Of a stretch of DNA of 64,000 nucleotides, positions 56,642 through 64,000 are shown piece after piece. Made by a program: the position numbers and the translations under genes. The number at the start of each line of letters is the position of its first letter. The stretch's first letter is position 1. The notes under the pieces are model-generated. The model was not told the DNA's origin, did no database searches, and saw nothing but the letters and a program-made list of their open reading frames with translations. Origin of the DNA: Demequina salsinemoris (lineage in GTDB: Bacteria > Actinomycetota > Actinomycetes > Actinomycetales > Demequinaceae); NCBI RefSeq assembly GCF_000974805.1, contig NZ_BBQZ01000001.1, positions 489,929 to 553,928 on the forward strand. Reading direction: 5' to 3'.

Positions 56642-57912
56642 TGCGGGTCACGGTCGTCCTCGCCGTACGCGGTGCCCGCGAGGCAGCCCTGGCGGCCGCG
56701 CTGGACGGTCACCCGGACATCGTCGTCACGCGACGATGCGCCGACCTGGTCGAGGCTGTCGCGGCGCTGCATGCGGGGCTCGGCGCCGTCGCCCTGGTGT
56801 CCGAGCAGCCGCACCTCGATCGCGACGCGCTCGCGCAGCTGATGGCGAGCGGGGCCGTCGTCGTCGGAGCGCCCTCCGGCGCCGACGCTGCGGACCACCT
56901 GCGCGCACTCGGCCTCGAGTCCCTCGTGGGGCCCGAGGCCGATGCGGTGGAGGTCGCGGCGGCGGTGCTCGCCGCGGCGGACGGGGACGCGCCTCGCGCG
57001 CCGGTCCCGGTGCAGCAGCCAAGGGTCGGGAACGACGGCGCCGTGGTCGCGGTCTGGGGTCCGACCGGGGCGCCGGTGCGGACGACGCTCGCGGTCAATC
57101 TCTCGGTCGAGCTCGCGCGCGCGGGAGCGGACGTGGTGTGCGCCGACGCGGACACCTACGGCGGCGCGGTCGCGCACGCCCTGGGCCTGCTCGACGAGGC
57201 TCCAGGGCTCGCGGCGCTTGCGCGGGCCTCGGTCGGCGGATCTCTCGGCGACGACGTGATGGAGAGGTACGCGGTCAGGGTCGCTCACGGGCTCCGGGTG
57301 CTCGGCGGGATCACCCGCGCCGAGCGCTGGCCCGAGCTCTCGCGAGCCGCGCTCGACCCGGTGTGGGACATGCTGCGCGCGAACGCGGACATCGTCGTGA
57401 TCGACTGCGGGTTCTCGCTCGAACGAGACGAGGCGCTGAGCTATGACACGCACGCGCCTCAGCGCAACGCCGCGACGCTGTCGGCGCTCGAGGCCGCGGA
57501 CATCGTCGTCGTGGTGGGGCGCGCGGAGCCGTTGGGGATCCAGCGGCTCGTGCAGGCGGTCGGCGAGCTCGAGGAGTCGGGGCATGCGGCGAGCGCCCGC
57601 CGCATCGTCGCCGTGAATCGTGTCCGCTCCTCCGTCGCGGGGCCTCGTCCCGAGAGGGCCGTCGCCGACGCGCTGCGCAGGTTCGCCGGCGTGGAGGCCG
57701 TATGGCCGATCCCCGACGACCCGCGGACCTGCGACGTCGCCGCGCTGTCTGGGCGGTCCCTGCGCGAGACGAGGTCGCGGTCAGCCGTGGTGCGCGCGCT
57801 CGCGGGTCTCGCCGTCGAGATCCGCAAGGCCGCCGCCGTCACGTCGGACGCCGAGGACTCGCCCGACACGCTCGTCCAGCCCCGCCCGGTCCGGGCCGGG
57901 GTGACAGACTGA
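56641..57912 (+). CDS. CpaE-like P-loop protein with altered Walker A
   Basis: 423 residues. A receiver-like N-terminal domain (1-125) and a MinD/ParA-type ATPase fold (about 132-390). The P-loop reads G140-P-T-G-A-P-V-R-T-T149: it lacks the usual GK, with Arg at the lysine position. The Walker B-like segment is DIVVIDCGFS. CpaE normally localises Tad pilus machinery. ATP hydrolysis by this protein is doubtful. Coupled to the SAF gene. Confidence 0.8.
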   Translation: MRVTVVLAVRGAREAALAAALDGHPDIVVTRRCADLVEAVAALHAGLGAVALVSEQPHLDRDALAQLMASGAVVVGAPSGADAADHLRALGLESLVGPEADAVEVAAAVLAAADGDAPRAPVPVQQPRVGNDGAVVAVWGPTGAPVRTTLAVNLSVELARAGADVVCADADTYGGAVAHALGLLDEAPGLAALARASVGGSLGDDVMERYAVRVAHGLRVLGGITRAERWPELSRAALDPVWDMLRANADIVVIDCGFSLERDEALSYDTHAPQRNAATLSALEAADIVVVVGRAEPLGIQRLVQAVGELEESGHAASARRIVAVNRVRSSVAGPRPERAVADALRRFAGVEAVWPIPDDPRTCDVAALSGRSLRETRSRSAVVRALAGLAVEIRKAAAVTSDAEDSPDTLVQPRPVRAGVTD

Positions 57913-57916
57913 GAGC

Positions 57917-58357
57917 ATGCGCGTGTACATCCCCGCCACGGTCGGCCAGCTCAGCGAGATCGCCTCCGGCTCGTGGGATCCGGGCACGGCCTTCGCCGTC
58001 ACCGAGCGGATGCTCGAGCTCGCGCCGCAGCTCGACCCCGACGAGGTCGCGGAGGAGGTGATCCACGTCGCGGCGATGCGGTCGGCGCTCGCGATGCGCT
58101 CGCCGCTGCGGGTGGTCGTCGTCGCGGATCTTCCTCGCTCGGACGTGCGTTCTGCCCCAGATGAGCACCCGGCTGCGGTGGTGCTCGGAGACGTGGTCCC
58201 GCGGGACTCGCTCGCATGCGTCTTCGTCGACGAGCCCGAGGCGGAGCCCGACATCGCGGGCGCGCTCGCGGACGACGAATCCGCCGTCGAGAGGCTCAGC
58301 GACCGCGACCTCCTCTGGTACGACGTCAGCGAGATCGCCTCGATCGCGCTCGTCTGA
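57917..58357 (+). CDS. DUF6912-like protein
   Basis: 146 residues starting MRVYIPATVGQL, typical of a small actinobacterial family (DUF6912-like; assignment from memory). An alpha-beta fold with a conserved acidic C-terminus (DRDLLWYDVSEIASI). Function unknown. It starts 4 nt after the CpaE-like stop. Confidence 0.7.
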   Translation: MRVYIPATVGQLSEIASGSWDPGTAFAVTERMLELAPQLDPDEVAEEVIHVAAMRSALAMRSPLRVVVVADLPRSDVRSAPDEHPAAVVLGDVVPRDSLACVFVDEPEAEPDIAGALADDESAVERLSDRDLLWYDVSEIASIALV

Positions 58358-58420
58358 GCGGGTCGATCGGAGCCAGAGCGGAGCCACAGCGGACGCTCGG
58401 CGCCGCGGGGCCCGACGGGG

Positions 58421-59212
58421 TCAGCCCCGAAGCCGCTCGAGCACCTCGTCGTGGAGCATCCCGTTCGTCGCGAGGGCGTCGCCGCCGAACGGTCCGGGCT
58501 CTCCCGCGAGCGAGGTGAACCGTCCGCCCGCCTCCTCGACGATCGGGACGAGGGCGGCCATGTCGTACAGCGCGAGCTCGGGCTCGCAGGCCGCGTCGAC
58601 CTGGCCCTCCGCGACCATCATGTAGCTCCAGAAGTCGCCGTACGCCCTGGTGCGCCACACCGCGCGGGTGAGGTCCAGGAACGCGGGCAGCAGCCCGCGC
58701 TCCTCCCACCCTGACAGCGACGAGTACGACAGGGATGACTCGGACAGCGTCGTCGCCGAGGACACGGACAGCCGATGCGCGCCCGCGGTGGGGGACTCGC
58801 CCCACGCCCCGGAGCCGGCCGCCGCGTACCAGCGTCGACCGAGCGCAGGAGCGGACACGACGCCCACCACGGGAACGCCCCGGTCGATCAGGGCGATGAG
58901 CGTGGCCCAGACCGGGACCTCGCGGATGTAGTTCTTGGTGCCGTCGATGGGGTCGACCACCCACTGACGGGCGCTGTCGCCCGTCGCGCCGAACTCCTCG
59001 CCGAGGAACGCGTCGTCCGGGCGGGCCTCGGTGATGCGCGTCCGCACGAGCTGCTCGGCGGCGCGATCGACCGCGGTGACCGGGGTGTCGTCCGGCTTGA
59101 GCTCCACGGTGAGCGTGTCGGAGGCGAAGTTGCTGACGGTGAGGGCGTCCACCTCGGCCGCGACCTCGAGCGCGAGGCGCAGGTCCTCCGCGTATGCACC
59201 GATCGGATCCAT
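58421..59212 (-). CDS. hisN: Histidinol-phosphatase, inositol-monophosphatase type
   Basis: 263 residues. Mg-dependent phosphatase fold with metal motifs GEEFG (72-76), WVVDPIDGTKNYI and YDMAALVPIVEEAGG. Actinobacterial HisN-type members dephosphorylate histidinol phosphate; inositol or another sugar phosphate is an alternative. ATG 59212 has TAGCCT 6 nt upstream, so probably leaderless. Confidence 0.87.
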   Translation of the reverse strand: MDPIGAYAEDLRLALEVAAEVDALTVSNFASDTLTVELKPDDTPVTAVDRAAEQLVRTRITEARPDDAFLGEEFGATGDSARQWVVDPIDGTKNYIREVPVWATLIALIDRGVPVVGVVSAPALGRRWYAAAGSGAWGESPTAGAHRLSVSSATTLSESSLSYSSLSGWEERGLLPAFLDLTRAVWRTRAYGDFWSYMMVAEGQVDAACEPELALYDMAALVPIVEEAGGRFTSLAGEPGPFGGDALATNGMLHDEVLERLRG

Positions 59213-59218
59213 GCTGCC

Positions 59219-59224
59219 AGGCTA
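59219..59224 (-). promoter_or_regulatory. -10 box of leaderless hisN
   Basis: TAGCCT, read leftward, with a 6-nt spacer to the ATG at 59212. Confidence 0.5.
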
Positions 59225-59301
59225 CCGGCCCGTCAGCGGGTGTCAGGCACCGCGCTCGCGAGCGAGAGCGGCGCGTGACGCGAGGGCCGCCGACGGAGCG
59301 C

Positions 59302-60321
59302 TCAGCGCGGGTCGCCCGCCGCGCGGGAGGCCAGCAGGCGGCGGATCGAGTCGACGCGCGCGCGACGCGCGGCATCGTCGCCCGCCCATGCGTCGAGCTC
59401 GCAGCCGGCCTCCGCGGACTCGTGCGTGCAGGCCCGCGGGCACAGCTCGTCCGACGCCGCGGACACGTCGGGGAACGCGTGGATGAAGCGCTCGGGGTCC
59501 ACGTGCGCGAGCCCGAAGGAGCGCACGCCAGGGGTGTCGACGATCCAGCCGCCCGCCGGTACCTCGTAGCGGATCGCCGAGGTCGAGGTGTGGCGGCCGC
59601 GACCGGTGACGTCGTTCACGTGGCCCACCGCGCGCCCGGCGCTAGGGACGAGCGCGTTCACGAGCGTCGACTTGCCTACGCCGGAGTAGCCGACGAGGAC
59701 GGTCGAGATGCCGTGCAGCTCCTGGCGGAACCGCACGAAGCCCGGGTCGGCCTCGGGGCCGCCCTCGCGCCTGGTGGAGGTCTCGATGACGGTGACCCCG
59801 AGCGGCTCGTAGGCGGCGCGCAGCGCGTCGGCGCTCGCCAGGTCGGCCTTCGTGAGCACCAGCAGCGCGGTGAGCCCCGCGTCGAAGGCGGCGACGAGGC
59901 AGCGATCGATCATCCTGGGGTTCGGCTCGGGATCCGCGAGCGCGGTCACGATCGCGAGCTGGTCGGCGTTGGCGACGATCACGCGCTCGGTCGGGTCGGT
60001 GTCGTCCGCCGTGCGGCTGAGCGAGTTGCGGCGCTCGAGCCGCGTGACCACGCGGGCGAGGGTGTCGGGAGCGCCGGACACGTCGCCGACCACGCGGACG
60101 TGGTCGCCGATCACGAGGCCGCGTCGCCCCAGCTCGCGCGCCTTCACCGCGGAGACCACCGCATCGTCCAGCTGGACCGTGTACCGCCCGCGGTCGACCG
60201 CGATCACCGTGCCGTCGACGGCCTCCTCGTGCGCGGGCCGGATCTTGGTGCGCGGACGCGATCCGCGACGGCTGGGCCTGACCTTCGCGTCGGACTCGTC
60301 GTAGCGGCTCCAGTCGCTCAC
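59302..60321 (-). CDS. rsgA: Ribosome small-subunit GTPase RsgA
   Basis: 339 residues. OB fold, then a circularly permuted GTPase domain (G4 VLTKADL, G1 GYSGVGKSTLVNAL, G3 VDTPGVRSFG) and a zinc site (CPRACTHESAEAGC). It matures 30S subunits. The GTG start overlaps the aroA stop (GTGA), as in other actinobacteria. Confidence 0.95.
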   Translation of the reverse strand: MSDWSRYDESDAKVRPSRRGSRPRTKIRPAHEEAVDGTVIAVDRGRYTVQLDDAVVSAVKARELGRRGLVIGDHVRVVGDVSGAPDTLARVVTRLERRNSLSRTADDTDPTERVIVANADQLAIVTALADPEPNPRMIDRCLVAAFDAGLTALLVLTKADLASADALRAAYEPLGVTVIETSTRREGGPEADPGFVRFRQELHGISTVLVGYSGVGKSTLVNALVPSAGRAVGHVNDVTGRGRHTSTSAIRYEVPAGGWIVDTPGVRSFGLAHVDPERFIHAFPDVSAASDELCPRACTHESAEAGCELDAWAGDDAARRARVDSIRRLLASRAAGDPR

Positions 60322-61637
60322 GCGGAGAGCATCCCTGCCCACATCGACGGGAAGTCCGGCATGGTCTTCGCGACCGTGCCAACATTGCGCACGTGCGTCC
60401 CCTGAACCGCGAGACCCAGGATCGCGGCGAAGGTCGCCATCCGGTGGTCGTGGTAGGTCTCCATGACTGCGGGGCGGAGGCCGGCGGGGGGCATCCCCGA
60501 GAACGTGAGCGAGTCGTCGCCCGCGTCGCACCGGCCGCCCACGCGCTCGACCTCGGTCGCGATCGCCGCGAGACGGTCGGTCTCGTGCCCCCGCAGGTGG
60601 CCGATGCCCGTGAGCCGGGAGGCGCCGTCGGCGAGCGCGCACAGCGCCGCGATCGTCGGGGTGATCTCTCCGGCGGGGGAGAGGTCGGCCTCGATGCCGC
60701 GCACCGTCCCGTCGCCGCGGACGCGCATGACGCCGTCGACGAGCTCGCACGTGCCGCCCATGCGTTCGAGGAGCTCGGGATAGTACGCGCCGGGCTGCGT
60801 CGTGGTCGCGGGCCATCCCGGGATCCGCACCTCGCCGCCCGCGACGAGCGCTGCGGCCATGAAGGGGCCGGCGTTCGACAGGTCCGGCTCCACGCGCACC
60901 TCGCGCAGATGGATCCCGCCGGGGTGGACGATCCACGTGCGCTCGTCCGGCTGGTCGACGCGGATCCCCGCCTCGCGCAGCGACTCGCACGTCATGTCGA
61001 TGTGGGGAAGGCTTGGCAGCGTCTCGCCGACGTGGCGCACGGTCAGCCCGTGCGCGAGGCGGGGCGCGACGAGCAGGAGCGCGGTGACGAACTGGCTCGA
61101 CGACGACGAGTCGACCTCGACCTCAGCGGGCGTCGTCGCCGGCGGCGTGATGGTGAACGGGAGCGTGCCGCGGCCCTCGTCCTCGACCGTCGCGCCGAGC
61201 GCCCTGAGCGCATCGAGGAGGGGCCCCATCGGGCGGACCCGTGCGCCCTCGTCGCCGTCGAAGGTCACGGGACGGGTGTCGCCCTGCGCGCCGGCGAGCA
61301 GCACGAGGGGCGGGACGAAGCGCATCACGGTGCCCGCGAGCCCGCAGTCGATATGGGTGCCGCCGCTCAGCGGGCCAGGGGCGACGTCCCACTCGTCCTC
61401 CGCATCGTCCACCCACACGCCGAGCGCGCGCAGCGCGCCGATCATGAGCGCGGAGTCTCGCGAGCGCAGGCCCCCGCGGATGCGGACGGGGCCGTCGGAC
61501 AGCGCAGCGAGCACGAGGTACCGGTTGGTCAGCGACTTCGACCCGGGGACCTCGACGGTCGCGTCGAGCTCGGTGACGGCGGGCGGCGCATCCCAGACCT
61601 CATCGGGTCCGAGCCCGACGGGGAGGGCTGCGGTCAC
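60318..61637 (-). CDS. aroA: 5-enolpyruvylshikimate-3-phosphate synthase
   Basis: 439 residues. Motifs [16 protein letters not shown] (32-47) and LAGTVMRF. The enzyme joins shikimate 3-phosphate and phosphoenolpyruvate in chorismate synthesis. The segment around GTVMRFVPP is the EPSP/glyphosate-site region. GTG start overlaps the upstream DoxX-like stop. Confidence 0.96.
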   Translation of the reverse strand: MTAALPVGLGPDEVWDAPPAVTELDATVEVPGSKSLTNRYLVLAALSDGPVRIRGGLRSRDSALMIGALRALGVWVDDAEDEWDVAPGPLSGGTHIDCGLAGTVMRFVPPLVLLAGAQGDTRPVTFDGDEGARVRPMGPLLDALRALGATVEDEGRGTLPFTITPPATTPAEVEVDSSSSSQFVTALLLVAPRLAHGLTVRHVGETLPSLPHIDMTCESLREAGIRVDQPDERTWIVHPGGIHLREVRVEPDLSNAGPFMAAALVAGGEVRIPGWPATTTQPGAYYPELLERMGGTCELVDGVMRVRGDGTVRGIEADLSPAGEITPTIAALCALADGASRLTGIGHLRGHETDRLAAIATEVERVGGRCDAGDDSLTFSGMPPAGLRPAVMETYHDHRMATFAAILGLAVQGTHVRNVGTVAKTMPDFPSMWAGMLSA

Positions 61638-62167
61638 GCGTCGGCCTTGGCGGAGCGCTTGGCCTTCTGGGCCTCGCGCATGGCTGCCTTCGCCTCGGAC
61701 TCCTTGGCCTTGGCCGCCGCCGCCTTCTCCTTGGCCTTCTCCTTGGCCTTCTTCTTGCGCGCGATGTGGCGCGCCGAGTGGCCGACCGTCGAGGCGAGCA
61801 TGACGCCGCCGACGAGGGAGAGGTTCTTGAGGAACTGCTCCTTCTCGGCCTCCTTCTCCTCCGCGTCCTCCACGGTCCAGAACGGGTGGGTGAGCGCGGT
61901 GGTGGCGGCGGAGAGCCCGGTCAGCAGCAGCGCGGCGGTGCGCGGCGCACGCGACACCGCCATCAGGGCCGCGGCGCCGATCGACAGCGCGCCGTGGGCC
62001 TTGACCAGGTCGGTCGTGGTCACCTTGTCGTCGATGCCCAGCTCCTTGAGAGCGGGCTCGACCATCGGCGCGACGCTCTCGGCGCGGCGCTCGGGTTCAA
62101 GGACGGACTCGATGCCCCCGTAGACGAACCAGGTGGCGAGCAGCGGTCGGGCGAGTGCACGGAACAT
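61634..62167 (-). CDS. DoxX-like membrane protein with basic tail
   Basis: 177 residues. Four TM segments in DoxX arrangement ([20 protein letters not shown], then [17 protein letters not shown]), followed by a Lys/Ala/Glu coiled tail (last 45 residues). The DoxX family includes redox-related membrane proteins. ATG 62167 follows TACTGT by 6 nt (leaderless). First gene of DoxX-aroA-rsgA. Confidence 0.82.
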   Translation of the reverse strand: MFRALARPLLATWFVYGGIESVLEPERRAESVAPMVEPALKELGIDDKVTTTDLVKAHGALSIGAAALMAVSRAPRTAALLLTGLSAATTALTHPFWTVEDAEEKEAEKEQFLKNLSLVGGVMLASTVGHSARHIARKKKAKEKAKEKAAAAKAKESEAKAAMREAQKAKRSAKADA

Positions 62168-62173
62168 ACGTCC

Positions 62174-62179
62174 ACAGTA
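62174..62179 (-). promoter_or_regulatory. -10 box of the DoxX-aroA-rsgA operon
   Basis: TACTGT, read leftward, with a 6-nt spacer to the ATG at 62167. Confidence 0.5.
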
Positions 62180-62327
62180 CTCGGGACGACGCCCCTCGTG
62201 CAGGGGAGGACCAGGCACTCCTCGGCCCGGGGGAATGCGCGGCAGCCGTCCGACGTTCCCGTGTCCATGATGGCGACGCTGGAGAAGGAGGCGACCTCAA
62301 GGGTCGCGGCACCCTCTCGCGCCTCAG

Positions 62328-62333
62328 TAGGCT
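62328..62333 (+). promoter_or_regulatory. -10 box of the sigma-factor gene
   Basis: TAGGCT with an 8-nt spacer to the ATG at 62342. Confidence 0.45.
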
Positions 62334-62341
62334 CGGACCCG

Positions 62342-62968
62342 ATGACTGAGATCGAGTTCGACTTCGAGACCGAGGCGCTGTCCTACATGGACCAGCTCTA
62401 TGCCGCCGCGCTGCGCATGACGCGCAACGGGGCCGACGCCGAGGACCTGGTGCAGGAGACGTACGCGAAGGCCTTCGCGGCCCAGGCGCGCTTCACCCCC
62501 GGCACCAACCTCAAGGCGTGGCTGTACCGCATCCAGACCAACGCGTTCATCAACACGTATCGCAAGAAGCAGCGCGAGCCGAAGCGCTCGGACGCCGAGA
62601 CCGTCGAGGACTGGCAGCTCGCCGCGGCCGCCGAGCACACGTCGTCGGGCCTGGCCTCCGCGGAGGACGCCGCGCTCGACTCGATGGGTGACTCCGAGGT
62701 CAAGCGCGCGCTCGCGGAGCTGTCGGAGGACTTCCGGATGGCGGTGTACCTCTCCGACGTCGAGGGATTCGCGTACAAGGAGATAGCCGAGATCATGGAC
62801 ACCCCCGTCGGCACGGTGATGTCGCGGCTGCACCGCGGGCGCAAGCTGCTGCGCGAGAAGCTGCGGGACTACGCCGCGGAGCGGGGCATGAAGGACAAGC
62901 GTGACAGCGGGACCACGACGGCCACGGCCGCCGCGTCGCGCGAGCAGGAGGTGCGCGATGACGCATGA
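62342..62968 (+). CDS. sigR: ECF sigma factor SigR/SigH
   Basis: 208 residues. Sigma-2 (about 20-90: [17 protein letters not shown]) and sigma-4 (about 120-175: [28 protein letters not shown]). The match is to SigR (Streptomyces) or SigH (mycobacteria), which control thiol-oxidative stress. Its partner anti-sigma gene follows with an 11-nt overlap (start at 62958). Confidence 0.93.
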   Translation: MTEIEFDFETEALSYMDQLYAAALRMTRNGADAEDLVQETYAKAFAAQARFTPGTNLKAWLYRIQTNAFINTYRKKQREPKRSDAETVEDWQLAAAAEHTSSGLASAEDAALDSMGDSEVKRALAELSEDFRMAVYLSDVEGFAYKEIAEIMDTPVGTVMSRLHRGRKLLREKLRDYAAERGMKDKRDSGTTTATAAASREQEVRDDA

Positions 62969-63209
62969 CCACAAGGCCGAGTGCGCGGAGGCCCTCGACC
63001 GCCTCTTCGAGTACATCGACAACGAGCTGCCCGACGACGAGCTCATCCGCATCGGTGAGCACCTGAGGTCGTGTCCGCCGTGCGAGGCGGAGCACCGCAT
63101 CAACGAGAAGATCAAGGGCATGGTGCACGCGACGGGCGGCGAGGTCGCGCCCGACGATCTGCGCAGCCGCGTGCTGGCGACCCTCCGCGAGGCCCGCAAG
63201 GCCGAGTGA
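62958..63209 (+). CDS. rsrA: Zinc anti-sigma factor RsrA/RshA
   Basis: 83 residues. The ZAS motif is visible: His35-X3-Cys39-X2-Cys42 (EHLRSCPPC) plus Cys9. Oxidation is known to form a disulfide that frees the sigma factor. Translation is coupled to sigR. Confidence 0.93.
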   Translation: MTHDHKAECAEALDRLFEYIDNELPDDELIRIGEHLRSCPPCEAEHRINEKIKGMVHATGGEVAPDDLRSRVLATLREARKAE

Positions 63210-63250
63210 GGCGCCCCCGCGTCGTCCGTCTCCCCGAGGAGGCGGCCCCA

Positions 63251-63260
63251 GCATCGTCCC
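63251..63260 (+). repeat. Dispersed GCATCGTYC word at a gene 3' end
   Basis: GCATCGTCCC followed by TG, 41 nt after the rsrA stop and just before the shared terminator. Confidence 0.5.
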
Positions 63261-63276
63261 TGACAGACCACCCCTG

Positions 63277-63327
63277 AGAAGCACGAGAGCCCGCCCCGGA
63301 ATGACCGGTGGCGGGCTCGTCGCTTCT
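63277..63327. terminator. Terminator between rsrA and bL37
   Basis: Nested stems (AGAAGC with GCTTCT, and GAGCCCGCC with GGCGGGCTC) lie between the convergent rsrA and bL37 genes. Confidence 0.8.
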
Positions 63328-63335
63328 GGTGATGC

Positions 63336-63410
63336 TCAGGCGTTGGGGCGCTTGCCGTGGTTGGCGCCGGAACCTGCACGCGACTTGCGCTTGCGGCCTC
63401 GCTTGCTCAT
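63336..63410 (-). CDS. Ribosomal protein bL37 (24 residues)
   Basis: MSKRGRKRKSRAGSGANHGK followed by RPNA is 24 residues, basic, and ends in NHGKRPNA. This matches bL37, a small actinobacterial large-subunit protein seen in mycobacterial ribosome structures. GGGGGAAGCC precedes the ATG. Easily missed because of its size. Confidence 0.9.
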   Translation of the reverse strand: MSKRGRKRKSRAGSGANHGKRPNA

Positions 63411-63527
63411 GGCTTCCCCCTTTCCGGGATGCGGTCGGACATATGCTTGACGCACGATTGTCCCACAGGCGGACCGATGCGCGCATCGACCCCCGTCTGA
63501 GGCTCCCTCGCCGCGGTTCGGGGAGCG

Positions 63528-63545
63528 TGCCACGACGGTGTGGCA
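63528..63545. promoter_or_regulatory. Palindrome upstream of pilT
   Basis: TGCCAC-GACGGT-GTGGCA, a perfect 18-bp palindrome, lies 39 bp before a TAGCGT -10 candidate (63584-63589). Possible operator for pilT. The rest of this 228-bp gap holds no gene I can support. Confidence 0.35.
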
Positions 63546-63638
63546 TGCCTCACACGACTGCCGCGCGCAGGCGCGGGAACCGCTAGCGTGCGGCTCAGCC
63601 GCCTCAAGATTCCGGTCCGAACTGCCGAAGGAGCATTC

Positions 63639-64000
63639 GTGAGCGATCAACCAGTCTCCGTGATCCCGCTGCTCCACGCACTCGCGTCGACGGGCGGCTC
63701 CGACCTGCACTGCAAGGTCGGCTCGGCGCCGCGCATCCGCGTCGACGGGCGCCTGCGCAAGCTCCAGGTACCCGCGCTGCGTCCCGAGGACACGCGCAAC
63801 ATGGTCGCGCAGGTGCTGCCCGAGGACCTCGTCGCGCAGTTCCGCGACACGCATGAGGCGGACTTCGCGTTCTCGCTGTCCGGTGTGGGTCGCTTCCGCG
63901 TCAACGCCTACGTGGCGCGAGGCACCGACGGCCTCGTGTTCCGCCGCGTCGCGATCGGCGCGCAGCCCATGGACGAGCTCGGCCTGCCCGACGTGCTGGC
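63639..64000 (+). CDS. pilT: Type IV pilus retraction ATPase PilT (N-terminal part)
   Basis: The first 120 residues are in the window; the gene runs off the right edge. The N-terminal PilT domain is clear (HALASTGGSDLHCKVGSAPR, then GRFRVNAYVARG). The Walker motifs lie outside. PilT powers pilus retraction, needed for twitching and, in some bacteria, DNA uptake. GTG 63639 has AAGGAG upstream. Confidence 0.9.
   Translation, partial: MSDQPVSVIPLLHALASTGGSDLHCKVGSAPRIRVDGRLRKLQVPALRPEDTRNMVAQVLPEDLVAQFRDTHEADFAFSLSGVGRFRVNAYVARGTDGLVFRRVAIGAQPMDELGLPDVL

Overview
The window is high-GC DNA from an actinobacterium. The gene content points to the order Micrococcales, possibly near Cellulomonadaceae or Demequinaceae, but the exact taxon is an inference. 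Lineage markers are two whiB genes, an mtrA-mtrB-lpqB operon, a SigR/RsrA-type sigma/anti-sigma pair, pdtaS, Rv3235-like, DUF3499, DUF2342 and UPF0182 proteins, and the 24-residue ribosomal protein bL37. Codons are strongly G/C-ending. Genes are densely packed (about 93% coding), with many 4-nt ATGA or GTGA overlaps. Many genes have a TANNNT box 6-8 nt before the start codon and no Shine-Dalgarno sequence, the usual picture of leaderless actinobacterial mRNAs.

Layout. 1-6.2 kb: zinc-ribbon DUF5679 protein, DUF2342 zincin-like protein, PDZ/Lon-like membrane protease, UPF0182 membrane protein. 6.3 kb: initiator tRNA-Met. 6.5-14.1 kb: accessory metabolic block with a P1 (DmpA-type) aminopeptidase, its TetR regulator, a divergent APC permease, class I fructose-bisphosphate aldolase and two more APC-superfamily transporters, ending in a possible structured RNA. 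14.2-17.2 kb: DUF2505, pdtaS, whiB1, small membrane protein. 17.2-34.6 kb: envelope-related genes and purines: large membrane glycosyltransferase, a two-component system, GtrA, purK-purE, two LCP ligases, whiB2, giant GT2 membrane protein, DUF5719, metallopeptidase-fold protein, DUF3499, phosphomannomutase, cation efflux protein. 34.7-44.7 kb: single-domain response regulator and MASE1 histidine kinase, small membrane protein, then the RDD/SpoIIM/DUF58/MoxR/DUF4350/DUF4129 cluster. 44.8-54.2 kb: mtrA-mtrB-lpqB, comF, hpf, secA, Rv3235-like. 54.2-58.4 kb: LysM protein, HTH protein, SAF (CpaB-like) and CpaE-like proteins. 58.4-63.4 kb: hisN, rsgA, aroA, DoxX-like, sigR, rsrA, bL37. 63.6 kb to the end: start of pilT.

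Most of the window is conserved actinobacterial core. Its gene set resembles the M. tuberculosis Rv3193c-Rv3277 interval, as far as I can recall that map. The block at 6.5-14 kb looks accessory. The envelope genes may form one programme: sugar activation (phosphomannomutase), membrane glycosyltransferases, a GtrA flippase-like protein, LCP attachment to the wall, with WhiB2 and MtrAB coordinating division and wall remodelling.

The most unusual signal is a short dispersed word, GCATCGTYC (often GCATCGTYCCTG). It occurs about 30 times by eye, in both orientations. It is enriched in noncoding DNA, mainly just downstream of genes, and at one site forms a perfect inverted pair. This layout resembles DNA uptake sequences of other bacteria. 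No CRISPR array, insertion sequence, prophage or replication origin was seen, and no gene-free stretch exceeds 300 bases.
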